Below, one piece after another: positions 10,890 through 22,190 of a stretch of 64,000 nt of DNA. The stretch is from Schistosoma haematobium (Eukaryota; Platyhelminthes; Trematoda; Strigeidida; Schistosomatidae). The stretch's first letter is position 1, and every line of letters starts with the position of its first letter. The stretch is taken from assembly GCF_000699445.3 (NCBI RefSeq), contig NC_067202.1:7435458-7499457 (forward strand), read 5' to 3'. A model generated the notes under the pieces. That model was not told the DNA's origin. It saw only the letters and a program-made list of their open reading frames with translations, and made no database searches. The position numbers and the translations under genes are program-made.

Positions 10890-11500
10890 GTTTACGGATT
10901 AGACAATCGATGAGGTTAAGCATTTACGCGAGATAGAATATCTAAGGTTCGAATCCCACGTACAGAGTTGTGAATGATTACTACTGAAGAATCTTGTACT
11001 AAAGCGAAATGGACATTTTCAATGGTAGTCAAACTTGTGTTAAATTTATGTTTAGTAAGAAATTATTTCAGTGGAAAAAAAGAAAATGGTTAAATCTGAT
11101 CATAAAATCAGTCAGGGTCTTTACTGAAGGTTAAGAAGAGTGAATAATATTTCACTTCACAAACACGCAAATAACGATAAAAATAAAGTAGATATAAGAC
11201 TGTTGAAGTTCAGTGAATCCATGAAACGACCACAGTCAGAAAAACATTAAAAATTTCGCAGCGCTCAATGGCAGTTTCGACCATTTAGTTAGGATAAAAT
11301 AGTGCACCATTTGAACTCCAATCGATGAAGTTCAACAATCTCCATAACTTCTTAATGACAATTATCATGTGACCACTAATGACTAGGAGAGGGAAGAAAT
11401 TTCCAAAGTTCTAGTGAGAAGCCGTGACCAGTGAAGCTGGTCCATTTTGGGTGTGAGTCAGTTACTCATCAAAAACAATGGAGGGTGCGTCCAGAAGAAA
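10890..11500 (+). repeat. Degenerate tRNA-like SINE pieces
   Basis: 10890-11020 has an A/B-box-like order ('gatgaggttaagcat', 'ggttcgaatccca') and a drifted 'actactgaagaat' where CTGANGA would be. 11375-11500 matches the HH1 5' region ('gttctagtgagaagccgtgacc'-like, 'gtgagtcagttact'). No functional hammerhead remains. Confidence 0.5.
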
Positions 11501-12089
11501 TTGATACAACCTCTTTTTCTAACACAGATTTAATGTCTCATAATTTTGTTTGTTCTTCATACTTTTCTTCCTTCACAATCATCTGCTTTCCCTTCTATTT
11601 TCTTCATAGACCATTTACTGACTTATTTCTATTTCTATGATCTTCCTGATTACGTTATATTTCATCCTTTTCCAATTATGGTTTTCTTATATACTTTTAT
11701 AATGAATATTCACATCCTTAACAACGAAACTGTTATTAGGTTCCTTGATAAAAATAATGTCTAATTACCTTTATTTAATCTACCATGTTTTTACTATGAT
11801 TGGAAAGATTTCGTCATCATTATTACTGTAAATGCAATGGTACAGCTTTGAAATGAATTCGCCGAAAAAAGACATCTTGGCTGAATCAATCTTTCTTATT
11901 TTAATAGTAAACTATTTTTCTGAAAAGATGCATACAGAATCGGTCGTAAACTGTGAGAATATATTGTATTCTTCAGCATCACTAGCATTGATGTTTCCTA
12001 CATATTCAACCTAAATAACAACCTCTTTTCTTCATGGTAAATAATGGGACAAGTGATAAAAAAAGGCGATTAACTGTTCTACTCTCTGC
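11501..12089. other. Unassigned interval
   Basis: Three short open stretches (60-72 codons) overlap each other, are rich in F/I/Y as expected from AT-rich DNA, and show no domain. Treated as non-coding. Confidence 0.4.
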
Positions 12090-12102
12090 AACTAGTAGAT
12101 AC

Positions 12103-12147
12103 TTGCTTACTCCTGTTACTCCCGATGAAGCATAGGCCCCCGACCAG
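12103..12147 (-). mobile_element. 45-bp 5'-truncated SR2 insertion with perfect 13-bp TSD
   Basis: The minus strand matches the last 45 nt of the SR2-type element (end of ORF, TAA, 'caggagtaagcaa' tail). The identical 13-mer aactagtagatac lies on both sides (12090-12102 and 12148-12160). This is target-primed insertion that stopped after a few dozen bases. Confidence 0.85.
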
Positions 12148-12279
12148 AACTAGTAGATACCATTGGATATTTGGATATTAAAATGTTGATCATGTGTAAA
12201 GTAACCACTTACCGATGATAAAAGAAAATAATCACATAATATTGTGAGTTATTTGAAGCTAGTCATATAGACTATTAAA

Positions 12280-12400
12280 TGGTGTTTGAGTAGTTTTAAG
12301 GTTAAGCTTATGCAGTGAGACTTGAAGATCATCGATTTGTTCCCTGATACGGTCTTCAATGTGAACTACTGACGAGTTTCATACTAAGACTTTTTTAAAA
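12280..12400 (+). repeat. HH1 SINE fragment
   Basis: The tRNA-like part is followed by CTGACGAG at about 12371 and 'ttcatactaagac', then a poly-T. The GAAAC strand and cleavage site are missing. Confidence 0.5.
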
Positions 12401-12715
12401 AAAATTTCTATCCACAGAACTCTAGTTTTCGATAATTGATTAATTTGGATCGATTTGTAATCTCAACAATAAGAAAAGAATTTTCATCATAGATCAGCTT
12501 CATTTCTTATTCAAAATTGATAAATTCTCTTTATCCAAACAGTTGACGACATGTGTAAGGAAAAGAGTGAATCGACGGCATAGCAAGTTAACTAACTGCC
12601 TTTCTCAACAGTGAATGTTTTAGATTACTTGTATTATTCTTTAGTTACAATTGAATTAAATTTACTTACATGATAAGAAATTTATAAATTATGTTCTCTA
12701 AAATCGAATGGGATA

Positions 12716-13432
12716 AATCTGCTACTGGTGTCGACAAATATAAGTAGTATGTATCATTAATCAAAAGTGAAATGTTTGGCGACGCAAGGCTAAGAAGATT
12801 AAAGAAAAGAGAACGAGAACAAAGAATGATTGGTGTGGTAACAAAAGAACAATGAAATCTGAGATGACTGATTGACATTTGAGAAGGAACAACCAAGTTT
12901 GAGACAATTTATTGACAGATCGCAAATGATGTATTTACTGTATGGGTCTCAAATTTTACTAAGATGTTCTGTAATTTGTGTGTTCAAATATATTCGGTTG
13001 TATCAAAAGGGCTTTTTGTGGATATTATAGTAATTTCTATGGTTGAGAACATGAGTTAATTGAAGCCAGACCACCATGGAAATCCTGGAAGCACTGGATG
13101 GCCTTTTCGTCCTATTGTGGGACTCCTTAGCCGTGCTCATCCTTGATCCCGCATCTCAAGATTCGAACCCAGGACTTATCGGTCTCGCGCCCGAACGCTT
13201 AACATCTAGACCACTGAGCCGGCATTCGACGGTGTTAATGTCTAACTTCAACCAATCCAAGAAAGTGAGCGTTATATCCACCATTGTCTTCTGTGAGTCA
13301 CTATCTCACAACAGACCCGGTTAAAATCCACTGGTCACTGGTTCTCACTAGAACTTCAGGAAATACATCTTGAAGCCAGTCACTAGTGAACATTCGATTG
13401 TTCTCACTCATGTACTTGTTCACTACACTAGA
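12716..13432 (+). repeat. S300 repeat split by an HH1 SINE
   Basis: S300 runs 12716-13001, is broken, and ends at 13392-13432 ('attcgattgttctc' to 'cttgttcactaca'). The two parts join to the family consensus. Confidence 0.75.
13002..13391 (-). mobile_element. Full-length HH1 SINE with TSD (family reference copy)
   Basis: Flanked by attcggttgt (12992-13001) and attcgattgt (13392-13401), one mismatch in 10. This defines the HH1 unit as about 390 bp: 5' region, tRNA-like block, hammerhead, 3' tail ending near 'aaaaagcccttttgat'. The hammerhead is dead: CTGANGA reads CTAAGGA and GAAAC reads GAAAA. No coding capacity. Confidence 0.85.
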
Positions 13433-14284
13433 TACATTCATTACTCAATAAAATAGGGAAAATTTTAAAGAACAAAATAGCTTAATAGGAATTTTTTGCA
13501 GAATATTTAGTACAGACAAATATACGAAGTTCAAATGTTTTTACTTAAGTTGAAATTCTTCTATCTCATTTCAACATACATTCTGTCGGTCTATTTCCTA
13601 AATAAAAGACAATCCATAAATGATAAGCAATAATTACTGTTTGTATTTCAATCTTCAGTACTATATACATTAAAATGTTTTGGCATATTTAAGAATTGAG
13701 ATAGAACGGATGTTTATAGAGACTGTTTACATCACGCATTATGTTTAAGTAGACAATAAATGAAATCAGGAAATATTGGTTAAAAAAATAGCTCTTCAAT
13801 TGGTTGTGATTAAATACAGTTGAAATTTTATAAAGTACATCAAAAAAAGAACTTAGATAACCGTTGAAAAGCAAGATGTATCGGACAGTTGTTACATCCT
13901 ACCTTGGGACTATTCAGTAGTGTGCAGTGACGAACCGATCGGTTGTCGAACCGAATATATTCAGACTTTTATATGAATGCTTAGGCTTTAGACCCCTAAA
14001 ATGATATTCAATGGTCTAAATTTCATACGTCAATCGATTCATAATATTGCACAGACGTCTTAAGTACCACCTAGGAGTATCTGCCTCTTACACGACATTG
14101 TTGAATGTTTTCGGTCACTACTTTTAACCGAATTTCAGGATATTATATCACAAAGTTTGTTATTAATCAACACATGATTGTAATTAGCGTAAAGAGTTTG
14201 AGAACACCTATATTAAATTGTCTAACATCACTCAATAGAACGATTGTCTAATTTGAACTTATTTTAATAAAAGTATTATATTTT

Positions 14285-14765
14285 CGTAGTAGAAATCACG
14301 AGTCAATTGAAGTTAAACCACCATTGAAAACGTGGAACCACTAGATATCCGTTTTTTCCTAGTGTGGGACGCCTCACTAGTGAGCATTTACGATCACATC
14401 TCGTACGTGAACTGATCCATTTAAGCGACTCAATCGTCATCATCCAACAGTGTTTATGTCTAGCTTCAGTCAATCCATGATTGTGAGATACCCATCTCAG
14501 ATAATAAATAAAGAGTTGAGCAAGATCATGAATTGATTATAGTTAGACATTGAAACTTTTGGACACCGACTCAGTGATCTAGATATTATTCGTGCACAAA
14601 GTCGCTAACTCGGGTTTGAATCTCGAATGAATGAGTAATGGAAGTTCCTTACAAAGAAGAGACAGCTTTCCAGTGTTTACAGGCTTTCAACAGTAATCTA
14701 GCATGAATCAAATCATAATTTCACCTGTGAAACTACTACAATCGCCTCAAATCCTCTATACTGAT
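14285..14765. repeat. Head-to-head pair of degenerate HH1 SINEs
   Basis: 14285-14520 is minus-oriented ('gtcaattgaagttaaaccacc' family tail first) and 14525-14765 is plus-oriented (tRNA-like 'gactcagtgatctag', then tail 'aatcctctatactgat'). Both hammerheads are unrecognisable. Confidence 0.55.
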
Positions 14766-15271
14766 TAAAAAAAACTATTCAAAGTGACATATTCAGTTAA
14801 GCAATAAAATGAAACCTTTATGATTAGAATTAAAATGCATATAAGTAAACTCTTTATAATCCACGTTAAACTAACTTTCTTTTCTCTTGTTTATGAAACA
14901 ATAAAATTGATTTCATTTACTTCATCAATCATAATTTTGAAATAGAAAGACTTCTTGAAAATTGATTGGTTAATGGATGAATGTATCATTGGAATGAACA
15001 CATATTGAAAACTAGTTAAACATGAACCCGATGAATTTACTTCGCATGAATTCATCTATTTACGTTTGATTTAAGCCATAATGGGTATTTTTTATTTAAT
15101 TTTGAAATCAATAAATAGTAATAATGGTGATATGAAAAAGAAAGCCTAAAGGTATATTGTTCAAATAGAGTTAGTATTATTATCATTAGTAGTATGTAAA
15201 TGGAATTAACCGTATACACTGAAAACGGTATGAAACAAAAATAATGCTTTCACTACATAGATAAGGTACTA

Positions 15272-15438
15272 TGGTGCATGCTACTTATATTGATATAAGT
15301 AGTATATGATGCGAGTCTGGAATGTTATGTCTGGCGTGTCAGAAGATGGGGAAGATCAAGAAAGGAAGAACGGGAATATAAAGCAATTAGTATGGAAATG
15401 CAAGAACAATGAAGTTCGAGACAATTATTGAACATTTT
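15272..15438 (+). repeat. S300 repeat, truncated by an Sm-alpha copy
   Basis: The hairpin 'ctacttatattgatataagtag' and first half of S300 run into the Sm-alpha end at about 15438 ('cattttgcagtggaattc'). Confidence 0.65.
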
Positions 15439-15790
15439 GCAGTGGAATTCAGGACACATGTTTCGTCCTGTTGGGACTCATTAGTTGGATGTTCCTGCAT
15501 CTCAAAGTTGATGTTCACTCTGGCACTCGAATCCAGTACCGTTCGCTTTAAATGCCATCGCGTTATTCACTTAGCAACTGAGTCATGTTAGTCACTTGCT
15601 TGTGCAGTGAGATGAAGTTTTAATTCACTTGGTGTTGTTCGCTTGTATCTTTCGATTGTTATTTTAGACTGCGACTGATCAATCTCTTATAGGCATATGT
15701 GCATCCTGTGCGGATTACCTCGATGTTGCCATAAGTCACAAGCTTTTAAGCAAAGATGAATAGTGGCTAGATACAAACAAACAACACCAT
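15438..15790 (-). repeat. Sm-alpha-type (HH2) SINE
   Basis: On the minus strand: a 5' block ('cacaggatgcacatatgcc'-like), tRNA-like block with 'ggattcgagtgcc', then a hammerhead at 15443-15490 with helix II gtcc/ggac, GAAAC, a 3-bp helix III (aca/tgt) and GTC. A single core change, CTGATGA to CTAATGA (G5 to A), should abolish cleavage. Confidence 0.75.
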
Positions 15791-16109
15791 GTGAATTTAA
15801 ACTATAATGTATTAATATAGAGATTCTTCAATTATAAATCAAATACTTCAGTATCTAAAGGTAGGAAATGAAAAACTATCTGAGTTATTACACAAACTGA
15901 TTATATTGATCAATCTACTAAATATGTGATGGGATAAAATAAGCTTCCAATCGTTCTTATATCTTGTTCTGTTTCAATTATTAATATACAATTACTATGT
16001 AGTCGATTACAATCATTTAAGTATTATATGCAATAAATTTGTGAACTCATATCAAACAATCGTTATGTATTTTAGGTCCCATCAATAATAATGAATTAAG
16101 AAATAATTT

Positions 16110-16360
16110 CAATGGTTAACGGAAGCTAGACCACCATTAAAAACCTGGGAGCACTGGACGGCCGTTTCATCCTAGTATGAGAGCCATCAGCAGCGCGTAT
16201 TCCCGATCCTTCCTAGCGAGATTCGAATCAAGGAACTATCAGTCTTGCGCGCGAGTTCTTAACCTGTAGACCACTGAGCCGGCATCTAACGGTGTTAATG
16301 GTCACTGCCTCTTACTAGAACTCCAGGAAATACCTCTTCAAGCCAGTCACTAATGAGCAT
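16110..16360 (-). repeat. HH1 hammerhead SINE
   Basis: The tail, hammerhead and tRNA-like block are present. Part of the 5' region is deleted at about 16300. The hammerhead box reads CTGATGG instead of CTGATGA and helix II is altered, while GAAAC and GTC remain. Confidence 0.7.
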
Positions 16361-16523
16361 ATATTGAATAAAATAATTTTAAAAAATAATTGTTCTGTTT
16401 CCTTGAAAGGCAGTTTTATCAGCTGCTTCGTTTTTAACCCTCTTCTTAGAGTTCATATGTTTCATTATAATTGTGTCTACGAATGCATATCACGAATTCA
16501 TTATATTCACCAACAATTAGTCT

Positions 16524-16810
16524 GTAGCGGCTGGTATTATGTCAAGCCCACATAGGTTATACCGATCTATTTATTCTTCCTAAGCGATATTTTTACCCTA
16601 TCACTTATTCGCTTATTAATTCTGACACATCTTTTATATGATTGTATGTGTGCTAATTACTTACTTTACTTATTATATGTCTATATTTCTATTAGACTTT
16701 AAATATCGAGTTGGTTCATTCGCCTATTCTACAGCGTGTCATATTGTCTTGCTTCACATTCCGATCAACGATTGTATGAAATATATACGTATTCAAAAAT
16801 CTATTCGACT
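16524..16810 (+). repeat. LTR-D fragment
   Basis: It starts 'tgtagcggctggtattatgt' and follows the LTR-D order to 'cgtattcaaaaatctattcga', where it breaks off next to an HH1 5' region. Several internal differences from other LTR-D copies. Confidence 0.55.
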
Positions 16811-16824
16811 TGTTTTAATTCCAC

Positions 16825-17235
16825 TGAGCCGGCATCCAATGGTGGTAATGTCTAACTTCAACCAATCCATGAAGTTGCGCCACCGTATGCCATTGTCTTC
16901 AGTGAGCTGATATCTCACAACAGACCTGATTGAACTCCACTGATAACGGCTTCTCACTAGAACTCCAGGAAATACCTCTTCAAGCCAGTCACTAGTGAGC
17001 AGATGAATAATATCAGGTGTTTCTGTTCTAGTTGGTTAAGCGCTTGGCGTGAGACTGACAGGTCCTGAGTTCGAATCTCGTGGGGTGCGGGATCGTGGAT
17101 GCGCACTAGTGAGGAGTCCCACACTAGGACGAAACGGCCGTCCAGTGCTTCCGGGTTTTCCATGGTGGTCTAGCTTCACTTGACTCATGATTTCAATCTG
17201 TGAAATTTCGAAAATCTCCAGACACCCCCTTTGAT
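16825..17235. repeat. Head-to-head HH1 SINE pair
   Basis: 16825-17000 is the minus-oriented 5' half of HH1. 17015-17235 is a plus-oriented copy with B-box-like 'gagttcgaatctc', the hammerhead at 17102-17148 and the tail 'cttcacttgactcatgat'. Confidence 0.7.
17102..17148 (+). ncRNA. Hammerhead motif with one core substitution
   Basis: Helix II (gtcc/ggac), GAAAC, palindromic helix III (acggccgt) and GTC are intact. The CTGAGGA box reads GTGAGGA (C3 to G), which removes an essential core base. Confidence 0.75.
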
Positions 17236-17850
17236 AACTTAATGATGATCAAAATTTCATTTCTTTTGAGAATACTCCTTAATTATCAAATCAAATATAA
17301 TATTGTATTAAGCATTATATAAGATCAAATGGCCATAATAATAAACTCACATAGTGATATTGTTTCTTTGTCAGCTTCATAATCATTCATAGGTTATGGA
17401 ATATTCAATGATGACAAAAGTTACATTTAATACCGTAGAATCATACATCCGACAATATACATGTTTATTTAAACATTCTAAACATTAGTTAGTTACTAAC
17501 AAACAATCAGTTTCTAGTTAAATACATAACACAATCTATTTGAACAAGTTTAATACATAGATAGATATAAAACGGAAAAAGAAAAACGGATACCGCTTGT
17601 CATGTTATTGTTAAGATGTAATTCCGTTTCCCATTTGTATAGGACTCTTAAAGATAGTAATTAATGATTTAGATCAACATGATTCATGGACTATCTTTCA
17701 AAAAAGAAAAGAAAAAAGAATTCGAAAAGTTATAAAAGAATGAAATCAAACTTATTACTTCAAATAATTAGTTATTTATGTAGGATTGTAACACTTCAAA
17801 CTTACTATATCTATATATGTTCCTGATTAATCAGTGACCGATAATGTCAC
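17236..17850. other. AT-rich interval without recognised feature
   Basis: No repeat of the families defined here and no coding potential. Confidence 0.4.
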
Positions 17851-17980
17851 TGTGGTTGGTATTCGATATAATCCTGAAACTTTGTATACAATTTGTCCTG
17901 ATAAATGTCACTAGATGACGCCTCGACGGTGTATTAGTCAGATGGCGAATACGAAGTGTTGATTACCTTTATTATTGCAG
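17851..17980 (+). repeat. Rep-E, left part (split by SR2 element)
   Basis: It starts 'tgtggttggtattcgatata' and aligns with the uninterrupted copy at 43288-43866. It continues at 21208 on the other side of the SR2 insertion. Confidence 0.8.
17969..17980 (+). repeat. TSD of the SR2 element, 3' side of the element
   Basis: ttattattgcag; identical to 21196-21207. Its position next to the element's microsatellite tail marks the exact insertion edge. Confidence 0.9.
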
Positions 17981-18002
17981 CTTACTTACTTACTTACGCC
18001 TG

Positions 18003-21000
18003 TTACTCCCAATGGAGCATAGGCCGCTGACCAGCATTCTCCAACCCACTCTGTTCTGGGCCTTCTTTTCTAGTTCCATCCAATTCTTGTTCATTTTTTT
18101 TCATGTCTATTTCCATTTCTCGGCGTAATGTGTTCTTTGGTCTTCCTTTTCTCCTTTGGCCTTCAGGATTCCATGTGAGGGCTTGTCTTGTGACGAAGTT
18201 CGGTGCTTTCCTCAATGTGTGTCCTATCCAATTCCAGCGCTTCTTCCTGATTTCTTCCTCCTCTGGGATTTGGTTTGTTCTCTCCCACAGTAGGTTGTTG
18301 CTAATAGTGTCCGGCCAATGGATCTGAAGTATTTTGCGTAGACAATTGTTAATAAACACCTGTATTTTCTGGATGATGGCTTTGTAGTTCTCCAGGTTTC
18401 TGCCCCATACAGTAGAACTGTCTTGACATTTGTATTGAAAATCCTGACCTTGGTGTTGGTTGACAGTTGCTTTGAGTTCCAGATGTTCCTCAGTTCTAAA
18501 TATGCTGCTCTTGCTTTGCCGATCCGCGCCTTCATATCCGCATCAGATCCACTCTGTTCATCAATGATGCTGCCCAAATACGTAAAGGTTTTTACATCTT
18601 CCAAATCTTCTCCGTCAATTTTGATTGGATTGGTGCATTCTGTGTTGTATCGGAGAATCCTGCTTTTCCCTTTGTGTATATTGAGACCTATTGCTGCTGA
18701 GGCTGCTGCCACACTGTTTGTCTTCTCCTGCATCTGTTGTTGCGTTTGGGATAGAAGGGCCAGATCGTCTGCGAAGTCTAGATCATCCAACTGCATCTTA
18801 GATGTCCATTGTATCCCGCGCTTTCCTTCAGACGTTGACGTCTTCATGATCCAGTCGATCACCAGGAGAAAGAGAAAGGGTGAGAGTAAGCAACCTTGCC
18901 TGACACCGGTCTTCACTTTGAACGACTTTGTCAACTGTCCTCCATGCACGATTTTGCAGTGTAATCCATCATATGAGTTCTGTGTGATATTGACTATCTT
19001 CTGAGGCACGCCGTAGTGTCGAAGAAGTTTCCATAGTGTTGTTCTGTCCACGCTATCAAATGCCTTTTCGTAGTCAATGAAGCTGATGTAGAGTGATGAA
19101 TTCCATTCAATTGATTGTTCCACAATGATCCGTAGAGTTGCGATTTGGTCTGTACACGATCTATCCTTACGGAATCCTGCCTGTTGGTCACGAAGTTGGG
19201 CGTCTACACAGTCCTTCATCCTGTTTAACAATACCCTGTTGAAGACTTTTCCCGGTATTGAGAGAAGAGTGATGCCCCTGTAGTTATCACACTTGCTGAG
19301 ATCGCCTTTCTTCGGTATTTTGATCAGAAGTCCTTCTTTCCAGTCTGTTGGTACTTGTTCCTTATCCCAAATCTTATTGAAGAGAATGTGGAGTATCCTT
19401 GCAGTTGCCGCTACGTCTGCTTTTAGTGCCTCTGCTGGGATGTTGTCCGGTCCTGCTGCTTTGCCACTCTTGATTTGTCTGATGGCCATGCTGATTTCTT
19501 CAATTGTTGGTGGGCCAACATCGATTGGGAGGTCCGTGGGTGCTGCTTCGATGTTGGCTGGGTTCAGTGGGGCTGGTCGATTCAAGAGTTCTTTGAAGTG
19601 TTCTACCCACCTGTTTTGTTGCTCTTCAATGTTGGTGATTACCTCGCCTTCCTTGCTTTTCACTGGTCGTTCTGGTTTGCGGCGATTTCCAGAGAGTTTC
19701 TTTGTCGTGTCATACAATTGTCTCATGTTTCCTTCTCTTGCAGCCTTTTCCGCCGTCGTTGCTAAATCTTCCACATATTTACGTTTGTCGGTTCTGATGC
19801 TCCTCTTCACCTGTTTGTTTATTTCCGTGTATTCAGCTTGTGCCTTGGCTTTTTCTGCTCTTGTTCGGCTGGTATTGGTCGCTGCCTTCTTGTTCCTCCT
19901 TTCTTGAATCTTATCCAGTGTACCAACAGTGATCCATTCCTTGTGGTGGTGCTTCTTGTGACCCAGGACCTCATGACATGTTGAAGTGATTGCCTCTTTG
20001 ATCCCCTTCCAGTTGCTCTCCACAGTAGTTCCTTCTCCATTGAGTAGATCATGAAAGGCCTGGAACTTATTGCAGAGGACTATCTTGAATTTGTTGAGTT
20101 TGTTAGTATCCTGGAGAAAGGCCGTATTGAACTTTTGTGATACTGTCTGCCCCGTTGTCCAGTGCTTCTTGAGTTTCAATTTCATCTTGGCGACCAGTAA
20201 GTGATGATCTGATGCTATATCAGCTCCTCTCTTGGTTCTCACGTCCTCTATAGTCCTCCTGAACGTTTTGTTGATGCAAATATGGTCGATTTGGTTTTGT
20301 GTAGAGTGATCCGGTGAAGTCCATGTGGTTTTATGTATGCGTTTATGTGGGAATATGCTGCCGCCTATGACCAGCTTATTGAAGGCACATAGATTTGCAA
20401 ATCTCTCACCATTTTCGTTTCTTTCTCCCAGTCCGTGTCGTCCCATGATGTCTTCATATCCAGTGTTGTCCGTTCCCACCTTGGCGTTGAAATCTCCCAT
20501 CAGAATGGTCAGGTCCTTTGTTGGGCACTTCTCGACTATTGACTGCAGCCTATTGTAGAATTGATCTTTAGCGTCTTCATTGTAGTCGTTGGTAGGCGCA
20601 TAGCATTGGATGATGTTCATTGAAATGCCCTCTTTCTTTGTTTTGAAAAAGGCTTTGATGATCCTTGGTCCATGAGATTCCCATCCTATAAGTGCATTTT
20701 GTGCTTGTTCAGACAGCATCAATGCAACTCCTTGTGTATGTGGTGCATTTTCTTCTTCATGGCCGGAGTATAACAGGAGCTCTCCTGTAGTTAGTCGTTG
20801 TTGTCCAACTTGTGTCCAATGTGTTTCACTGATCCCAAGCACCTCTAGGTTGTATCTTCTCATTTCTGCAGCAATCTGGAAGGCTCTTCCGGTGTCCCAC
20901 ATTGTACGAACATTCCATGTACCTAAATAAATGGTCGCTCTGGTTGTCAGAAGGGGCATCGGCCTCGTAACTTCCGAAGGGATTCGGCTTTCATCATGAG

Positions 21001-21007
21001 GCGTCAT
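18003..21007 (-). pseudogene. RTE/SR2-type endonuclease-reverse transcriptase, one frameshift
   Basis: It nicks target DNA and copies element RNA at the nick (target-primed reverse transcription). The main frame starts with Met at 21007. Endonuclease motifs: TWNVRTM (res. 30-36), ETHW (61-64), GDFNAKVG (171-178), SDHH (266-269). Reverse transcriptase: conserved NYRGITLLS (575-583), DYEKAFDSVD (645-654), GVRQGCLLSP (701-710) and catalytic FADD (745-748), all intact. After TTK (876) a one-base deletion near 18383, seen by comparison with the copy at 40.36 kb, shifts the frame. The true C-terminus continues in the next frame to TAA at 18003-18005 and includes '[12 protein letters not shown]'. 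About 1000 residues in all, normal for RTE. Confidence 0.92.
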
Positions 21008-21195
21008 AATTCTTCTAAATGAAGATCTTCTGACTCCCAGGGCAGAGTTTAAAAGGTTTGAATAATTTTTTCTGGTTAGCGTTTTTTTTAGCGAGTTAGT
21101 TTTATACGGGATGGGGACGCTAACCCCATGCCCAACCCTCCTCCTTTATCCGGGCTTGGGACCGGCAGTAGCCCCCGGAGGGACTCCAGGCGGAG
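21008..21195 (-). promoter_or_regulatory. 5' UTR of the SR2-type element
   Basis: GC-richer than its surroundings, with C/G runs ('gggggctactgccgg', 'gccccatcccg'-like). RTE elements carry internal promoters in this region (family knowledge). No specific box can be assigned. A related but rearranged start lies at 27948-28007. Confidence 0.6.
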
Positions 21196-21207
21196 TTATT
21201 ATTGCAG
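21196..21207 (+). repeat. TSD of the SR2 element, 5' side of the element
   Basis: ttattattgcag; identical to 17969-17980. Confidence 0.9.
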
Positions 21208-21591
21208 AGCGCACAGATAATCAAAATTACAGGTATGCTAAGCAAGCATGAAATAGTAGTGCCAAAAAGCAAACAGGAAAGCGAGTGAGCGTGCGAGTCG
21301 AATGAGCGAGTTCAAATGAGTAGGATTAAAATGTACATAGATATTACATAGGGAAATAAGTGAATCATCGAATCAATTAAAAGCGACTAACAGTAAGGCT
21401 AGCAGAATGAATATATGCGTAGGCAGTACGCAATACTGAAGCATACATATTCATACAAGTGCAACTATAACAAAGGTACAATGATATAGATAAGTTTTTA
21501 TTGTACAAATGACTCTGTCCGTTAAGTAAGTTAACAAAAGGGCTTAACCAAGTTAAATGTGAACAAAATCAATCGCACATGAGTCGCTATA
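21208..21591 (+). repeat. Rep-E, right part
   Basis: It resumes the alignment with 43288-43866: 'gctaagcaagcatgaa', 'gcaggcaagcgagcgag'-like tract, 'caatgatatagataagtt', and an end near 'gagtcgctata'. Where the other copy has a (GTT)n run, this one has only a short 'tttttattgta'. Confidence 0.75.
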
Positions 21592-21636
21592 TTAGTACTT
21601 AAGTTTTAATCTACATAATATTGTGCCAATGTACTA

Positions 21637-21953
21637 TTGTAGTGAACATAAACACAGGTGACGACAACCGAATTTATTTGAGAACAAAATTACAGAAGAT
21701 CTCACTGAAATCTGAGAACCATACAGTAAATACTTCATTTACAAACTATCTATCAGTTGTCTCAAACTTGACTGTTACTTTCGCAAATTACAGTCCATCG
21801 TCTCAGATTTCATTCTTCATGCATTTTCATATCAACTGCTCACCGTTACCGTTCTTTCCCTCTCGATCTCCTACTTAAATACATTCTATGTCTGACCATC
21901 GTTATATACTAATGTGGATATAAGTAACTCACACCACAATATTACCGAACAAA
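21637..21953 (-). repeat. S300 repeat, variant subfamily
   Basis: Runs 'tgtagtgaacataaacacagg' to 'ggatataagtaactcacaccacaa'. It shares an internal variant with the copy at 52224-52545 (a second 'ccat.gtctc' block), so these two form a subfamily. Confidence 0.65.
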
Positions 21954-21976
21954 GAAGTAATGTAAATCTCAACGGA

Positions 21977-22190
21977 CAAATCTATTAATATCATACTTTT
22001 AATATTTCATTCGTAAAATATCTATCAATTATCTCACACTTCATTGTTCCTTCATTTCCATACTAATTGCTCTCTGTTCCCATTCCTTTCTATTCGATCT
22101 TCTCAACCTTCCGAAACCAGACATTTCACTTTCGATTTGTGTTACATACTACTTACTTATATCTGTCGAAATAAGTAGCACGCATCACAT
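21977..22190 (-). repeat. S300 repeat, 5' truncated
   Basis: The second half of S300 with its hairpin end 'tactacttacttatatctgtcg'. The hairpin end is shared with the duplicated segment starting at 2997. Confidence 0.6.

Larger units (their letters stand above)
17981..21195 (-). mobile_element. Nearly full-length RTE-clade LINE of the SR2 type
   Basis: 3215 bp, minus strand. Parts in order: 5' UTR of about 188 nt (21195-21008), one ORF with an N-terminal apurinic-type endonuclease and a reverse transcriptase, a 3' UTR of only 22 nt that is mostly (TAAG) repeats. One ORF, a minimal 3' UTR and a short microsatellite tail are RTE hallmarks. A perfect 12-bp TSD bounds it, and a paralogous Rep-E copy without the insertion lies at 43.3-43.9 kb. 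The element is inactive in this copy only because of one frameshift. It, or relatives, would be the natural source of enzyme for the SINEs here (inference). Confidence 0.93.

Noticed and set aside
13150..13220. Possible tRNA genes at the A/B-box-like blocks of many SINEs
   Set aside because: Boxes are present but the cloverleaf cannot be completed and the blocks are always embedded in the same SINE.
16101..16379. 9-bp TSD (aaataattt) around the HH1 SINE at 16.1-16.36 kb
   Set aside because: The match is low-complexity and the right copy is about 10 bp away from the SINE end.
18423..19907. Plus-strand open frames of 193 and 204 codons inside the LINE
   Set aside because: They lie antisense to the endonuclease-RT ORF, show no domain, and are explained by its codon composition.
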